Positions 54,602-64,000 of a DNA stretch of 64,000 nt are shown here, one piece after another. The number at the start of each line of letters is the position of its first letter. Position 1 is the first letter of the stretch. Position numbers and translations under genes: made by a program. The notes under the pieces were generated by a model. It saw only the letters and a list, made by a program, of their open reading frames with translations. It did no database searches and was not told the DNA's origin. The DNA lies in the NCBI GenBank assembly GCA_039707655.1, contig CM077672.1:197632537-197696536 (forward strand). Reading direction: 5' to 3'. This DNA is from Elymus sibiricus. Taxonomy: Eukaryota > Streptophyta > Magnoliopsida > Poales > Poaceae.

Positions 54602-55161
54602 TGCGGAAATGTGATGGGTGGGGATGGCTGGGAGGAATAAATTCTAAAATCGCACGCCTACTGAAAATTTCGATGCGAAACTCAAAACTTACTGATACTT
54701 CCTTTTTAGTGATTCGGTAAAGGAACAGAAAGTATCCCACACCTATTTCCCCAAAGAGGTGACCTTGGGTTATCGAACCCGCGAGAGGAAGGTTCCCTTG
54801 AAGCGATGGTATCTAGCAAGCTTCTGTCAAAGAATTAATTCTAGCTTTTGACCGGATCAATCAAGCTAATTGTGATAAAACACTTATAATAAAAATAGGT
54901 ACGGGTATGAGGTCTTAATGCTTACTACCATGTATTTGCGTTGGTACCAAATATGATCTTAATTTGTGCACTGGAAGTCACCCATCGAGATGTGCTTGTT
55001 ACGAACCGAAGTGGGGGATGTGTCCAAATAACATCTTGACCGGCACAAATCATGCATCAAGAATCAGTTGTTCAACCAAAGGCCATATCCGTCACACGGG
55101 GTTGCCTCGATAATTAAGATTATAATAATCAGACAAGAGCTTTGGGCATTTAATGACTACA
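54602..55161. other. CACTA-like right end followed by unassigned repeat
   Basis: 54,602-54,711 continues the CACTA-like element to the putative CTTTTTAGTG end. From 54,712 to 55,161 there is no ORF. GGTTATCGAACCCGCGAGAG and neighbouring text look like retrotransposon leader sequence but were not assigned. Confidence 0.4.
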
Positions 55162-56238
55162 TGATACGTCTCTGTCGTATCTACTTTTCCAAACACTTTT
55201 GCTCTTGTTTTGGACTCTAATTTGCATGATTTGCAAGAAACTAACCCGGACTGACCTTGTTTTCAGCAGAACTACCATGGTGTTGTTTTTGTGCAGAAAT
55301 TAAAATTCTTAGAATTGGATGAAACTTTTTGGAGATTTTTTATGGAATAAATAAAAATTATTGGCGCAAGAATCAACAAAAGAGGGGCCACCAGTTGCCC
55401 ACAAGGCAACAGGGCGCGACCCCCCCCCTAGGGCGCGCCCTGATGCCTTGTGGGGCCCACAGGCGGCTGTCTGACCTAATTCCAATGCTATAAATTCACT
55501 TTCCCCGAGAAAAAAAAGAGAAGAAGTTTCATCCCGTTTTACGATACGGAGCCGCCGCCACCTCCTGTTCTTCATCGGGAGGGCTGATCAGGAGTCCGTT
55601 CGGGGCTCCGGAGAGGGGGATTCGATGCCGTCGTCATCATCAACCATCCTCCATCACGAATTTCATGATGCTCACCACCATGTGTGAGTAATTCCTCCAT
55701 AGGCTTGCTGGATGGTGATGGGTTGGATGAGATTTATCATGTAATCGAGTTAATTTGTTAGGGCTTTGATCCCTAGTATCCACTATGTTCTGAGATTGAT
55801 GTTGCTTTGCTTAATGCTTGTCACTAGGGCCCGAGTGCCATGATTTCAGATCTGAACCCTCTATGTTTTCGTGAATATATTTGTGTTCTTGATCCTATCT
55901 TGCAAGTTATATGCACCTATTACGTGTTATGATCCGCATACCCCAAGGTGACAATAATTGGGATTCTTCCTGGTGATTACCGTAGTTTGAGGAGTTCATG
56001 TATTCACTAAGTGCTAATGCTTTGTTCTGGTTCTCTATTAAAAGGAGGCCTTAATATCCCTTAGATTTCCTTTTGGACCCCGCTGCCACGGGAGGGTAGG
56101 ACAAAAGATGTCATGCAAGTTCTTACTATAAGCACGTATGACTATATACGGAATACATGCCTACATTACATTGATGAATTGGAGCTATTGTGTATCGCCC
56201 TAGGTTGTGACTGTTCTATGATGCATGTCATACAACAT
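55162..56238 (+). mobile_element. Gypsy LTR (Sabrina/WHAM-like), interrupted
   Basis: It starts TGATACGTCTCTGTCGTATC, which I recall as the start of LTRs of a very common Triticeae gypsy group, and contains a GC-rich leader and a GCTATAAATTC TATA box near 55,490. It is cut at 56,238 by the copia element (AACAT precedes the copia LTR), and its remainder must lie beyond the right edge of the window. Confidence 0.65.
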
Positions 56239-57034
56239 TGTAGGATCGAAAGTATGTCTAGAGGGGGGGGGGTGATTAGAGTACTTGACCAAATAAAAAC
56301 CTAACCTTTTCCCAATTTTAGTTGTGGGCAGATTTTAGCAAGAACACTAGTCAATCATCACCCTACACATGCAATTCTAAGAGTATAGCAGCGGAAAGTA
56401 AACAATTGCATATGTAAGTAAAGGAGGGGATCGGAGATTTCAAACGCAATGAAGACACGGTGGTTTTTGGCGTGGTTCCGATAGGTGGTGCTATCGTACG
56501 TTCACGTTGATGGAGACTTCAACCCACGAAGGGTAACGGCTGCGCGAGTCCACGGAGGGCTCCACCCACGAAGGGTCCACGAAGAAGCAACCTTGTCTAT
56601 TCCACCATGGCTTACGTCCACGAAGGACTAGCCTCACTCGGGGTAGATCTTCACGAAGTAGGCGATCTCCTTGCCCTTACAAACTCCTTGGTTCAACTCC
56701 ACATCATGTCGGAGGCTCCCAAGTAACACCTAACCAATCTAGGAGACACCACTCTCCAAAAGGTAATAGACGGTGTGTTGTTGATAAACTCCTTGCTCCT
56801 GTGCTTCAAATGATAGTCTTCCCAACACTCAAACAACTCTTCACAGATTTGGCTATGGTGGAAGAAGGATTTGAGTGGAAAGCAACTTGGGAAAGGCTAG
56901 AAATCAAGGTTTAAATGGTAGGAATGGAATAGCTTGATCTCAACACATGAGTAGGTGCTTCTCTCTCAGAAAATGTGTAGTAGAAGTGTAGGCACGTTCT
57001 GATGGCTCTCTCTTCTGAGAAGGAAGTGGTGGAG

Positions 57035-57046
57035 GGGTATATATAG
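57035..57046 (-). promoter_or_regulatory. LTR TATA box of the copia element
   Basis: GGTATATATAGCC on the + strand reads as GGCTATATATACC on the minus strand. Position within the LTR fits the U3/R border, and the palindrome array lies immediately upstream on the minus strand. Confidence 0.7.
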
Positions 57047-57086
57047 CCTCCACACAAAATCCAATCGTTACACACTTTTGACCCAA

Positions 57087-57474
57087 CTCGGTGGCACCGA
57101 AACCATAATCTCGGTAGCACCGAACTGTGTAAAAGATATGAACGTTAGGTATCTCAGTGGGACCGATAGGAACAACTCGGATGGACTGAAGTGCAATGGC
57201 TAGGGCAAACCTCATCTCGGTGGCACCGATTGCATCAACTCGGTAGGACCGAAGTAAAGTAATAAGGCAACAGAGACTTGGCAAGCCATCTCGGTGAGAC
57301 CGATTTGCAAAACTCGGTGAGACCAAAGTAGGTGCAAATGATCACAGAGAGTTGGCAAGGCCATCTCGGTGGGACCGAGATCCATATCGGTGGATCCGAT
57401 TTGTTAGGGTTTTGGCATGGGCTAAGTCTAGGTGAACTCGGTGGCTCCGGATAGAAAATTTCGGTGGGGCCAAG
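57087..57474. repeat. Array of 12 imperfect palindromes TCGGT-N3-ACCGA in the LTR
   Basis: Copies at 57,087, 57,110, 57,153, 57,176, 57,216, 57,239, 57,290, 57,313, 57,365, 57,386, 57,437 and 57,460. The best are CTCGGTGGGACCGAG and ATCGGTGGATCCGAT. The half-sites are conserved while the centre varies (GGC, GAG, GGG, AGC, AGG), which points to the half-sites as the functional part. Spacing is mostly about 20-50 bases. Confidence 0.9.
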
Positions 57475-57820
57475 TTGGAATGTGGGTTTTGGACATATTT
57501 GGATAGAGTGAGTGGTTGAGGGATTAGGAGTACTATCACTAAGCACTTGAGCAAAAAGACCATTAAGCAACACCTCATCCCCTTTTAATAGTATTGGCTT
57601 TCCTATGGACTCAATGTGATCTTGGATCACTAAACCAAAAATGTAGAGTCTTGATCTTTTGCCAATCCTTGTCCTTAGCATTTTGAGGGGTCCACATCTC
57701 TAGTCCATGCCATGCCAATCATTGAACATCCTAAAATCTTTAACTTGAATGGACATTAGTTCAATGAGATATATGTTGTTATGAATTACCAAAACCACCA
57801 AGGGAGCAAATGTGCTTTCA

Positions 57821-57836
57821 ATCTCCCCCTTTTTGG
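57821..57836 (-). other. Polypurine tract of the copia element
   Basis: ATCTCCCCCTTTTTGG on the + strand reads as a purine run on the minus strand (AAAAAGGGGGAGAT) next to the 3' LTR. Confidence 0.85.
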
Positions 57837-58296
57837 TAGTTGATGGCAACATATAGATCAAAGCTTCGACAACTGATTAAATGAATGGAATACATCATTG
57901 CTTTGAGAAGTATGTGATAAGCAAGAGCTCCCCCTAAATTTGTGCATTATTGAAAATTTGCGTTTGAATGCAAATGCACAATCGATTAGGCTCATGGGTC
58001 ACTCTTCCATGTCACATACATCTTGGTGGAGCGCGCAAAATGATATGAGTGAAATGGTAAGCACGCATCACCAACACAAGTAAGTTATCGTACAAGATAA
58101 TGATAAAGATAAGCATTGGTCATCACACACACATCAAACAAAGTACCAAACAAAATAGTAGCAAAAGAACTCGAGAGAAATCCAACGGGCAAAGCAAAGC
58201 GAAACTCTCTCTCTCGAAGCTAAGATCTATACAAATTCTCCCCCTTTGGCAACAAGTACCAAAAAGATCGAATAGGTATAGGACTAATGCGGCTCT

Positions 58297-60372
58297 CTAA
58301 GCACGTTCCTCGGAAGCTCCTGAAGGCGATCTCCTGCTGGCAGCTCCGGTGTGCGTAGATGGCGTCGAAAGAAGAGCATCTGCGAAGGCTTCTGCTGATG
58401 TCTGTTGGGCTAGTGGAGTGGAGACCGGATGTGGCACTGTAGCAGCAGCAGCAGGTGCAGAGACTGTGGTCCTCGGATCCACAACTGGCACTGCAGCAGA
58501 TCTGGCTGCTCTGGGCACAGTCTGAAATCTCTCGGTGGTAGGTCTGTCATCTCCACTATCATCAGAAGGGGCTGTCCTGACAGCATCAACATCGCTCTGC
58601 AGCTTCTCCATTGTAGTCTGGATCTCAGTGACCTTGACATCTAGATCATGAAACTTTGTCTCGATTATCCGCTCTAAGCTAGCCTGGTGCTGGGCGAGGT
58701 TGGCCAGACTTCGCTCAATCCTCAGGGTGGCTTCTAGCAGATATGTCATTTGGTCAGACTTAGACTTGAGATTTGCAACTGGAGCATTGGGAGCTGTTGC
58801 CTCCTTGGCTGCTTTGGCTTCTTTGGCTTCTCAAATCTTCTGTTGGGCTTGAGCAGAAGTGGGATGCGAAGGATCCATCACGATAACATTATCCTCAAAC
58901 TCTGGACGCAGTGGCAGATGCTCACGATCAAGAAGATAAGTACTGGTTCCAACCTTGGATTTGATCAACATCTGGATGTGTGGAGCATATCCGCACAATC
59001 TCTTCTGATCAGCTGCAGTCCTCTTGATAGTTTCCACAATCAAACTCATCACCTTAAATTTCTGAGGTGTGTCAAACAAATGCAGCAAGTTGATGGAGTG
59101 GCCACGAATCATCTTATCATCGCCTGACTTGGGTAATAGAGTATACCGCAAGATAGTGTTAGTGGTGGCCAGTCCTGGCAGCAGATGCTTCACTGATCCA
59201 AGCTTATGTGTCTCGATGTCCTTCTGGGGTATTGCTGTGTACATGTTGGCCATGGAGTTGTGATCCATCTTGAGGTTGGCATAGATATCATAGTCATCAT
59301 CCTCTTCCTTGGGAGCACCAAGAAGACTTGCCCACTCAGAGATGGTTGACTGGTACCTGATACCCTCAGTCATCCACACAATTCGGCCATCTGGATAGAA
59401 ATGAGCTGTAGAGTAGAATTGCATGACCATTTCATCATTCCACTTCGTCAACTTCTGTCCAACAAAGTCATCAACACCTGCAATCCTAAAGCTCTCATGA
59501 ACATGGGGGAAATAATCCTCATTTTCATCAATGTATTCCCAATCCACCCATCTCATGTCACTAACAATGGGCTTCTTATCCAATAGAATGGTTTCATAAA
59601 AGTCTTGCTGTTCTCATGTGTGAAAGCGATAGTCACATGCTATTTTCCTCCTTGCAGCATAAGGATCTGACAGTCTCCACTGATGCAGTCCTTTGTCTTT
59701 CCTTAGCATCATATTTTCTGCAACTGGGTGTGCATCTTCATGGTCTGGAATCTTGGGTTTCAACTTCCTGAGCACTAGTGGCTCTTCATCAACATTTGCC
59801 TCAGGCACTGGGGCCTTGTTCTTCTCAGCAGCAGAAATATTCCTTGTAGACCTCTTGGGTGCTGGAGTCTTTGGTTTGGACTTGGTGGGGGCAGCAGTCC
59901 TGATTGCATCTGACATGAGCTTCTGAGCTTTTGCTGGGGGTGCATTAGCTGCTGGCTCTTCCTCCTCCTCTGAATCATTCCTCATGGAGGGTCTTCCAAG
60001 CACATGAGCTGTAGTCTTCCTAGCTCTCTTCTTCTTTGCTCCTGCAGCTGGTTCTATGTCACTTGGCTCTTCAAGTGTGAATTGCATTGTTTGCTTAGGA
60101 ACTTTCCTCACATCAGTTCTCTCTTTGACAGAAGTAGGCTTGGAGCTATACTCCTTAGCAAGCACCACTCTCTTCTTCTTTGTTGTTGCTTCACTAGCAA
60201 CAAAATCTTCATCCTCACTGTCTGAGGTTCTCTTCTTCCTTGTTCTAGTTGCAGCCTTAGGAAGATCTGGAGAGCTCCTCTCTCCCTCATAGAAACTTTC
60301 AGCAGGGCTAGATCCTTCACTGAGTCCTGCATGCTGCTCTGACTTGTTCTAGCTGTCGCTGTCATCTGACAT
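58297..60372 (-). pseudogene. Second ORF of the copia element (plant transposon-protein domain)
   Basis: One 692-codon frame from ATG 60,372 to 58,297, interrupted by three in-frame stops (TAG at codon 8; TGA near 59,611; TGA near 58,828), each reachable by one C-to-T change from a Gln or Arg codon, with no frameshift. The N-terminal 200 residues are acidic/Lys-rich with S-D-S-E-D-E-D and K-K-K-R-V (nuclear-signal-like). The middle (about residues 270-500) resembles the putative plant transposon protein domain (M-Q-F-Y-S-T-A-H-F-Y-P-D-G-R, S-E-W-A-S-L-L-G). The C-terminus has a coiled-coil-like stretch (L-E-R-I-I-E-T-K-F-H-D-L-D-V-K-V) and a Pro/Ala/Ser tail. It replaces pol in position. No envelope features. 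Confidence 0.7.
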
Positions 60373-60515
60373 CTTGCTGAGCTGACCCTGTGAATAGATG
60401 TGTATGGGCAGAGTAGATGAGTCATCACAAAAAGCAGAAGTTTTTCATAAAAATTGAGTTCAATTCTTAGTTTCAAGTTTTCACAGAAGGCATTTTGGAT
60501 GGACCGAGTTGATCA

Positions 60516-60725
60516 TCTCGGTGATACCGAAGCACTCTACAGAAACCTTGCACTCCATTTCGGTCAGACCGAGATGGGTTTCGGTGTCTCCGAGATGCTA
60601 GGGTTTCACTGAGACTTTACTTTCAGTCTCACCGATTTGTACAACTCGGTGGCACCGAGACGTACTAGTGCTATGGCCTGAGGCCAAATCGGTGGGACCG
60701 AAAATTTCTAATCGGTCGGTCCGAG
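60516..60725. repeat. Palindromes TCGGT-N3-ACCGA in the leader intron
   Basis: Six or seven copies: 60,516 (CTCGGTGATACCGA), 60,559, 60,579, 60,645 (CTCGGTGGCACCGAG), 60,688 and 60,711, with a weaker one at 60,622. Confidence 0.85.
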
Positions 60726-60882
60726 ATGCGTTCGGCGGAAACTTAAACCTAAAAATTTCGCTCGAATCTAATCTACGGAATTCTTCTGGTGGAATAAGTA
60801 TTGCAATCTGTGGCAAGAATAATGGCAATCCTATCGTGCATTGAATCGGAAAAATGGAGCACGAGAGGGATCAAATCTCACC

Positions 60883-61038
60883 CTAACTCGGTGGAGATTC
60901 TCTACGGCGGCAACGGCGGGGCAGATTGCCGTTGACGGCGACGGAATCCAGCGGCGAGGGCGCGCTGGAGACGACGACGAAGTCCGGAGATGAGGGCGAC
61001 GTCAGCAACGGGGTGCGGGAGCGAGAGAGTCGAGACAT
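60883..61038 (-). other. Leader exon of the internal transcription unit
   Basis: A GC-rich block directly after the internal TATA. It contains a 51-codon Ser/Arg-rich frame from ATG 61,038, but the TATA is only about 25 bp away, so this ATG may not be transcribed. A GGTGAG donor follows (near 60,893). A CACAG acceptor at 60,388 would join it to the second ORF start, giving a leader intron of about 0.5 kb. Confidence 0.4.
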
Positions 61039-61059
61039 TTCAACCGTTCGAGCCCGCGC

Positions 61060-61071
61060 GATATATATATA
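61060..61071 (-). promoter_or_regulatory. Internal TATA box of the copia element
   Basis: ATATATATAT read on the minus strand in a GC-rich setting (GGGTATATATATATCGCGCG), about 690 bp upstream of the second ORF. Palindromes lie immediately upstream (61,082 onward). Confidence 0.55.
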
Positions 61072-61081
61072 CCCGTACGCT

Positions 61082-61331
61082 GTCGGTGGCTCCGAGTTGG
61101 ACAACTCGGTGGCACCGATATGTGTAATTGCACGCAGATTAGCACATCGGTGGCTCCGAAGTGGTTCAACTCGGTTGCACCGAGATGGAAAACCTAGATC
61201 AATCTAAGTGATTTCGTTTGGACCGAGTTTGAGTGAATTGGTTCGGCCGAAATCAGATAGAAGGTTTTGGAGGTTCAGCCCTTTCAGATCGGTGGCTCCG
61301 AGTGCTCCTCACCCGAAGGGTCCGAAAATGA
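61082..61331. repeat. Palindromes TCGGT-N3-ACCGA upstream of the internal TATA
   Basis: About six copies, for example 61,083 (GTCGGTGGCTCCGAG), 61,105 (CTCGGTGGCACCGA), 61,146, 61,170 (CTCGGTTGCACCGAG) and 61,290. One isolated half-site pair lies at 61,220-61,250. Confidence 0.85.
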
Positions 61332-61339
61332 CTTGTTCA

Positions 61340-62125
61340 ATTTTGCGATGCAGCAAGAATAGAATTTGAGACAAGAAAGCATAGATAGCTAGAGAAGGTA
61401 CTTAGGCATTCTTGTACATCCACTTGGCCGGAAAAACCAAGACAATCAAAAGAACAAATGGATGTCCTCGAATGATGAAAACATGCAAATCAACATGCTC
61501 ACACAATAAGATAGCAAATGAAATATGTGTCAAACATGCACAACCAATTCTAGCATCTATCAAGCAATGGCGATGACTAGGTCATCTATATATATGAGTA
61601 TATTGATTTAGGAGCCAAATGAGAACATTTTATCATAGGTCATACTCATCGTTTAAGCACAAGTGGGGTTGCCACTTTTACATAAAGCATTGATGTGTTC
61701 ACACCATTAGAGTTGCTTTAGCCCAATTATTTAGAGCAAAGCTCCCCCTAGATGTGATATCCCCCTTAAGAGGGATGAACTAACCTTGGGTTTTGTCGAT
61801 GATGACTTCATGTAGATGTTGAAGATGTGGATGCTCAATGTTGATGTAGACCATCAAGAGTTGGGAGCAATCCTTTGGAGTTTTGTGCTTTCAATACCTA
61901 CATGGGTTAGTCCCACACAAGGAACATACAAGGATATTCATAGACATAGAGTGAAATACACATAGGATGATGTCCATGAATGCATTGAATACCTTGTCCC
62001 TTGCCTTACCAACAATAGGGTTTGTGACTCCATGAACTAGTGCAAAATGTGGAAGTTGGTTGCACAAGTTCTTGCCATAAAAAATATGAGTTAAGTTTGT
62101 TGGCGGAGTCACCCTCAAGAACTCT
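61340..62125 (-). other. Copia spacer between gag and the internal promoter
   Basis: AT-rich, with no ORF above chance. CTCCCCCTAGATGTG near 61,741 is of the kind found after gag in SIRE/Maximus elements. No protease or integrase motif is seen where pol should start. Confidence 0.5.
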
Positions 62126-63568
62126 CTAGTTCTTCTTCTTTTGGACCCACATCAATTTGATGGGAATCCTTGGAGTTGTAGTAGCACTTGATGAAGTAGA
62201 ACTTGATGAAGTTTTGGGAACCCACTTGACCATGGCTTGAGGAGCTTCTTCAAATGAATCAATCTCTTCTTGAAGCTTGTCCTTACCTTTTAGCTTGTGG
62301 TCTTGTGGCGGAAGATCTTCTTGAGCTTGTGTTTCCTTGGGGCCTTTTGCCATGAAGCATCTTCCAATTCCTTCATTTGGTGAGTCAAATAGATCATAGG
62401 AGTTGGATGACACAAGTGCAAGTCCGGCAACACCTTCATCTTGACTATAGTCAGAGTTGGAGTGATAACTTCTCTCGGAGTGATTGTCGGAGTCGGAAAC
62501 CCATTCACCAACATGAGCGTGATGTCTTCTTCTTGTGTAGCTCTTGGATAACTTGTCCTTCCTCTCCGAATCCTTGCTTCTTCGAGAGTGTCTTCGTTCA
62601 TAACGATCATCTCTACTCCTTCTCTCCTTATGAGGTGATTCATCTCTTCTATGTCTTGCTCTTGGTGATTCATCTCTTTTCTTGTAGGGAGCTGTACACT
62701 CATTGGAGTAGTGTTTGGGCTTTCCACAATTGTAGCAATTACGGTCACGACTTGATGATCTTCTCTCATAGTGTCTTGAGCTAGAGCTTCTTTCTTTCCC
62801 TTTGTTCTTGTAGAACTTCTTGAACCTTTTCACCATTAGGCTTATCTCTTCATTGGATACTAGCTTGTCACTTGGAGTTGTTGGAGCATCGGTTGAGGCT
62901 TTGTAAGCACCACTTGATTTGTTGTGTAGCTCCTCTTTGTCCTTGAGTGACATTTCATGAGCAACAATCCTTCCAATGACTTCCGTGGGCTTGAGATCTT
63001 TGTAATTTGGCATCATTTGAATCAATGTGCAAACGGTATCATATTTTCCATCCAAAGCTCTAAGTATCTTCTTGATGATGAATTTGTCGGTCATCTCTTC
63101 ACTTCCTAAGCTGGCAATCTCATTTGTGATGAGAGCAAGCCTAGAGTACATCTCATCAACTCCTTCACCATCCTTCATCTTGAACTTGTCAAGTTGACTT
63201 TGAAGCACATCCAACTTAGATTCCTTGACGGACTCGGTACCTTCATGCATATCAACCAAAGTATCCCAAATTTCCTTTGCATTCTCGAGGCGGCTGATTT
63301 TGTTGAATTCTTTGGGACACAAACCGTTGAATAGAATGTCACAAGCTTGAGCATTGTATTGCAACATCTTCAATTCTTTCGGGGTTGCTTCACGATCCGG
63401 TTCCTTGCCATCCTCAAAGAAGTCACCTTGCAAGCCAACACGAACAACAGCCCAAACGGCGGGGTTATGACCAAGAATATGCATTTTCATCTTATGTTTC
63501 CAACTAGCAAAGTTTGTGCCATCAAAATATGGACCTCTACGGTGATAGTTACCCTCACTAGACGCCAT
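62126..63568 (-). CDS. Copia Gag
   Basis: An intact 480-codon ORF starting M-A-S-S-E-G-N-Y. Residues about 10-230 form the UBN2/DUF4219 copia capsid region (F-D-G-T-N-F-A-S-W-K-x-K-M, A-K-E-I-W-D-T-L). The zinc knuckle is C-Y-N-C-G-K-P-K-H-Y-S-N-E-C, where the usual G before H is replaced by K. A long Arg/Ser-rich region and an acidic tail follow. It packages element RNA in cytoplasmic particles. The ORF ends in a stop rather than running on into protease, so the product is Gag alone. It uses the 5' LTR promoter. Confidence 0.9.
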   Translation of the reverse strand: MASSEGNYHRRGPYFDGTNFASWKHKMKMHILGHNPAVWAVVRVGLQGDFFEDGKEPDREATPKELKMLQYNAQACDILFNGLCPKEFNKISRLENAKEIWDTLVDMHEGTESVKESKLDVLQSQLDKFKMKDGEGVDEMYSRLALITNEIASLGSEEMTDKFIIKKILRALDGKYDTVCTLIQMMPNYKDLKPTEVIGRIVAHEMSLKDKEELHNKSSGAYKASTDAPTTPSDKLVSNEEISLMVKRFKKFYKNKGKERSSSSRHYERRSSSRDRNCYNCGKPKHYSNECTAPYKKRDESPRARHRRDESPHKERRSRDDRYERRHSRRSKDSERKDKLSKSYTRRRHHAHVGEWVSDSDNHSERSYHSNSDYSQDEGVAGLALVSSNSYDLFDSPNEGIGRCFMAKGPKETQAQEDLPPQDHKLKGKDKLQEEIDSFEEAPQAMVKWVPKTSSSSTSSSATTTPRIPIKLMWVQKKKN

Positions 63569-63638
63569 ACTCTCCTAGGTTGTGAAACCAAGGCTATGAT
63601 CACCAAAGCAATGGAAATCAAGGCTTACGGAGACCAAA

Positions 63639-63650
63639 GCTCTGATACCA
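63639..63650 (-). other. Primer binding site of the copia element
   Basis: GCTCTGATACCA on the + strand is TGGTATCAGAGC on the minus strand, complementary to initiator Met tRNA and two bases from the 5' LTR. Confidence 0.9.
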
Positions 63651-63652
63651 CT

Positions 63653-64000
63653 TGTAGGATCGAAAGTATGTCTAGAGGGGGGGGGGTGATTAGACTACTT
63701 GAGCAAATAAAAACCTAACCTTTTCCCAATTTTAGTTGTGGGCAGATTTTAGCAAGAACACTAGTCAATCATCACCCTACACATGCAATTCTAAGAGTAT
63801 AGCAGCGGAAACTAAACAATTGCATATGTAAGTAAAGGAGGGGATCGGAGATTTCAAACGCAATGAAGACACGGTGGTTTTTGGCGTGGTTCCGATAGGT
63901 GGTGCTATCGTACGTCCACGTTGATGGAGACTTCAACCCACGACGGGTAACGGCTGCGCGAGTCCACGGAGGGCTCCACCCACGAAGGGTCCACGAAGAA
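63653..64000 (-). repeat. 5' LTR of the copia element, cut by the window edge
   Basis: Begins TGTAGGATCGAAAGTATGTC on the + strand, like the 3' LTR at 56,239. Five substitutions over the shared 348 bases. Confidence 0.9.

Larger units (their letters stand above)
48490..54711 (-). mobile_element. CACTA-like DNA transposon segment carrying a B3-domain gene
   Basis: The left part has many GTGTGCGAT / ATCGCACACG repeats (48,561-48,570 and 49,150-49,690), a pattern like CACTA subterminal repeats. The right side ends in CCTTTTTAGTG at 54,711, whose reverse complement starts CACTAAAAAGG, with TCGCACG and CGATGCGA just inside. A matching CACTA terminus was not found on the left, so class assignment and left border are uncertain. 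The segment carries a minus-strand B3-domain gene and hosts two solo LTRs. No transposase was seen, so it would be non-autonomous. Confidence 0.4.
56239..57820 (-). repeat. 3' LTR of the copia element (1,582 bp)
   Basis: TG at 56,239 and CA at 57,820, as read on the + strand. The minus-strand TATA (CTATATATAC) lies at about 57,035-57,046. Twelve copies of a TCGGT-N3-ACCGA palindrome lie upstream of it at 57,087-57,474. Confidence 0.9.
56239..64000 (-). mobile_element. Maximus/SIRE-like copia element without pol, running off the right edge
   Basis: On the minus strand: 5' LTR (cut by the window end), primer binding site, gag, an internal TATA box with leader exon, a second ORF, polypurine tract, 3' LTR. 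No protease, integrase, reverse transcriptase or RNase H coding is present in the 5.8-kb interior. Comparable parts of the two LTRs (about 348 bp) show five substitutions, about 1.4%. The element would need enzymes from a relative. Confidence 0.9.

Noticed and set aside
57087..57474. CRISPR-like array
   Set aside because: Repeats are short, palindromic and irregularly spaced in a plant retrotransposon LTR; there are no uniform spacers and no cas genes.

Overview
The window looks like nuclear DNA of a large, transposon-rich grass genome, most probably a Triticeae species (wheat, Aegilops, rye or barley). This rests on an Angela/BARE-type copia LTR, Sabrina/WHAM-like gypsy sequence, a Maximus/SIRE-like copia element, a Stowaway MITE and a Tekay-type gypsy element. 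Family names come from memory and were not searched. Almost everything is transposable elements nested in one another. Only two loci look like host transcription units: a promoter at about 26.05 kb that opens a long ORF-poor region, and a 61-codon secreted-peptide gene at 35.15 kb.

Layout. 1-2.9 kb: a LINE fragment, a short retroposon and unassigned DNA. 2,955-25,848: one Mutator-like element (MULE) with 9-bp target duplications that match at 8 of 9 bases. It carries two convergent genes: a MuDR-type transposase (+, 3.3-7.0 kb) and a GRF zinc-finger/transmembrane gene (-, from 22.16 kb). The GRF gene is split by a 14-kb Tekay-type gypsy element (7,740-21,743, two 4,055-bp LTRs, duplication CACTA). 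The MULE right inverted repeat is split by a 3.4-kb PIF/Harbinger-like element (22,376-25,754), which itself contains a retroposon. Removing the nested elements leaves a MULE of about 5.5 kb, laid out like maize MuDR.

25.85-35.4 kb: the MULE target, a promoter about 195 bp downstream of the insertion, then roughly 7.6 kb of AT-rich DNA with internal duplications and MITEs, then the small peptide gene. 35.6-42.6 kb: a decayed L1-type LINE (ORF1, endonuclease, RT, zinc-binding, RNase H) interrupted by a solo LTR. 42.7-48.5 kb: a minus-strand Athila-like gypsy remnant with gag-protease and a second ORF but no reverse transcriptase or integrase, split by a copia solo LTR. 48.5-54.7 kb: a CACTA-like segment with GTGTGCGAT-type subterminal repeats, carrying a minus-strand B3-domain gene with a tandemly amplified 114-bp exon, and hosting two solo LTRs. 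55.2-56.2 kb: a gypsy LTR cut by a copia element that runs off the right edge. That copia element has gag and a second ORF behind its own TATA box, and no pol.

The strongest candidates for something new are: (i) the convergent two-gene MULE whose second gene is a GRF-TM protein; (ii) arrays of the imperfect palindrome TCGGT-N3-ACCGA upstream of both the LTR TATA and the internal TATA of the copia element; (iii) the B3 gene with phase-symmetric exon amplification inside a DNA transposon; (iv) a spliceable acidic ORF inside the 4-kb LTRs of the gypsy element. All were read by eye without alignment or database search.
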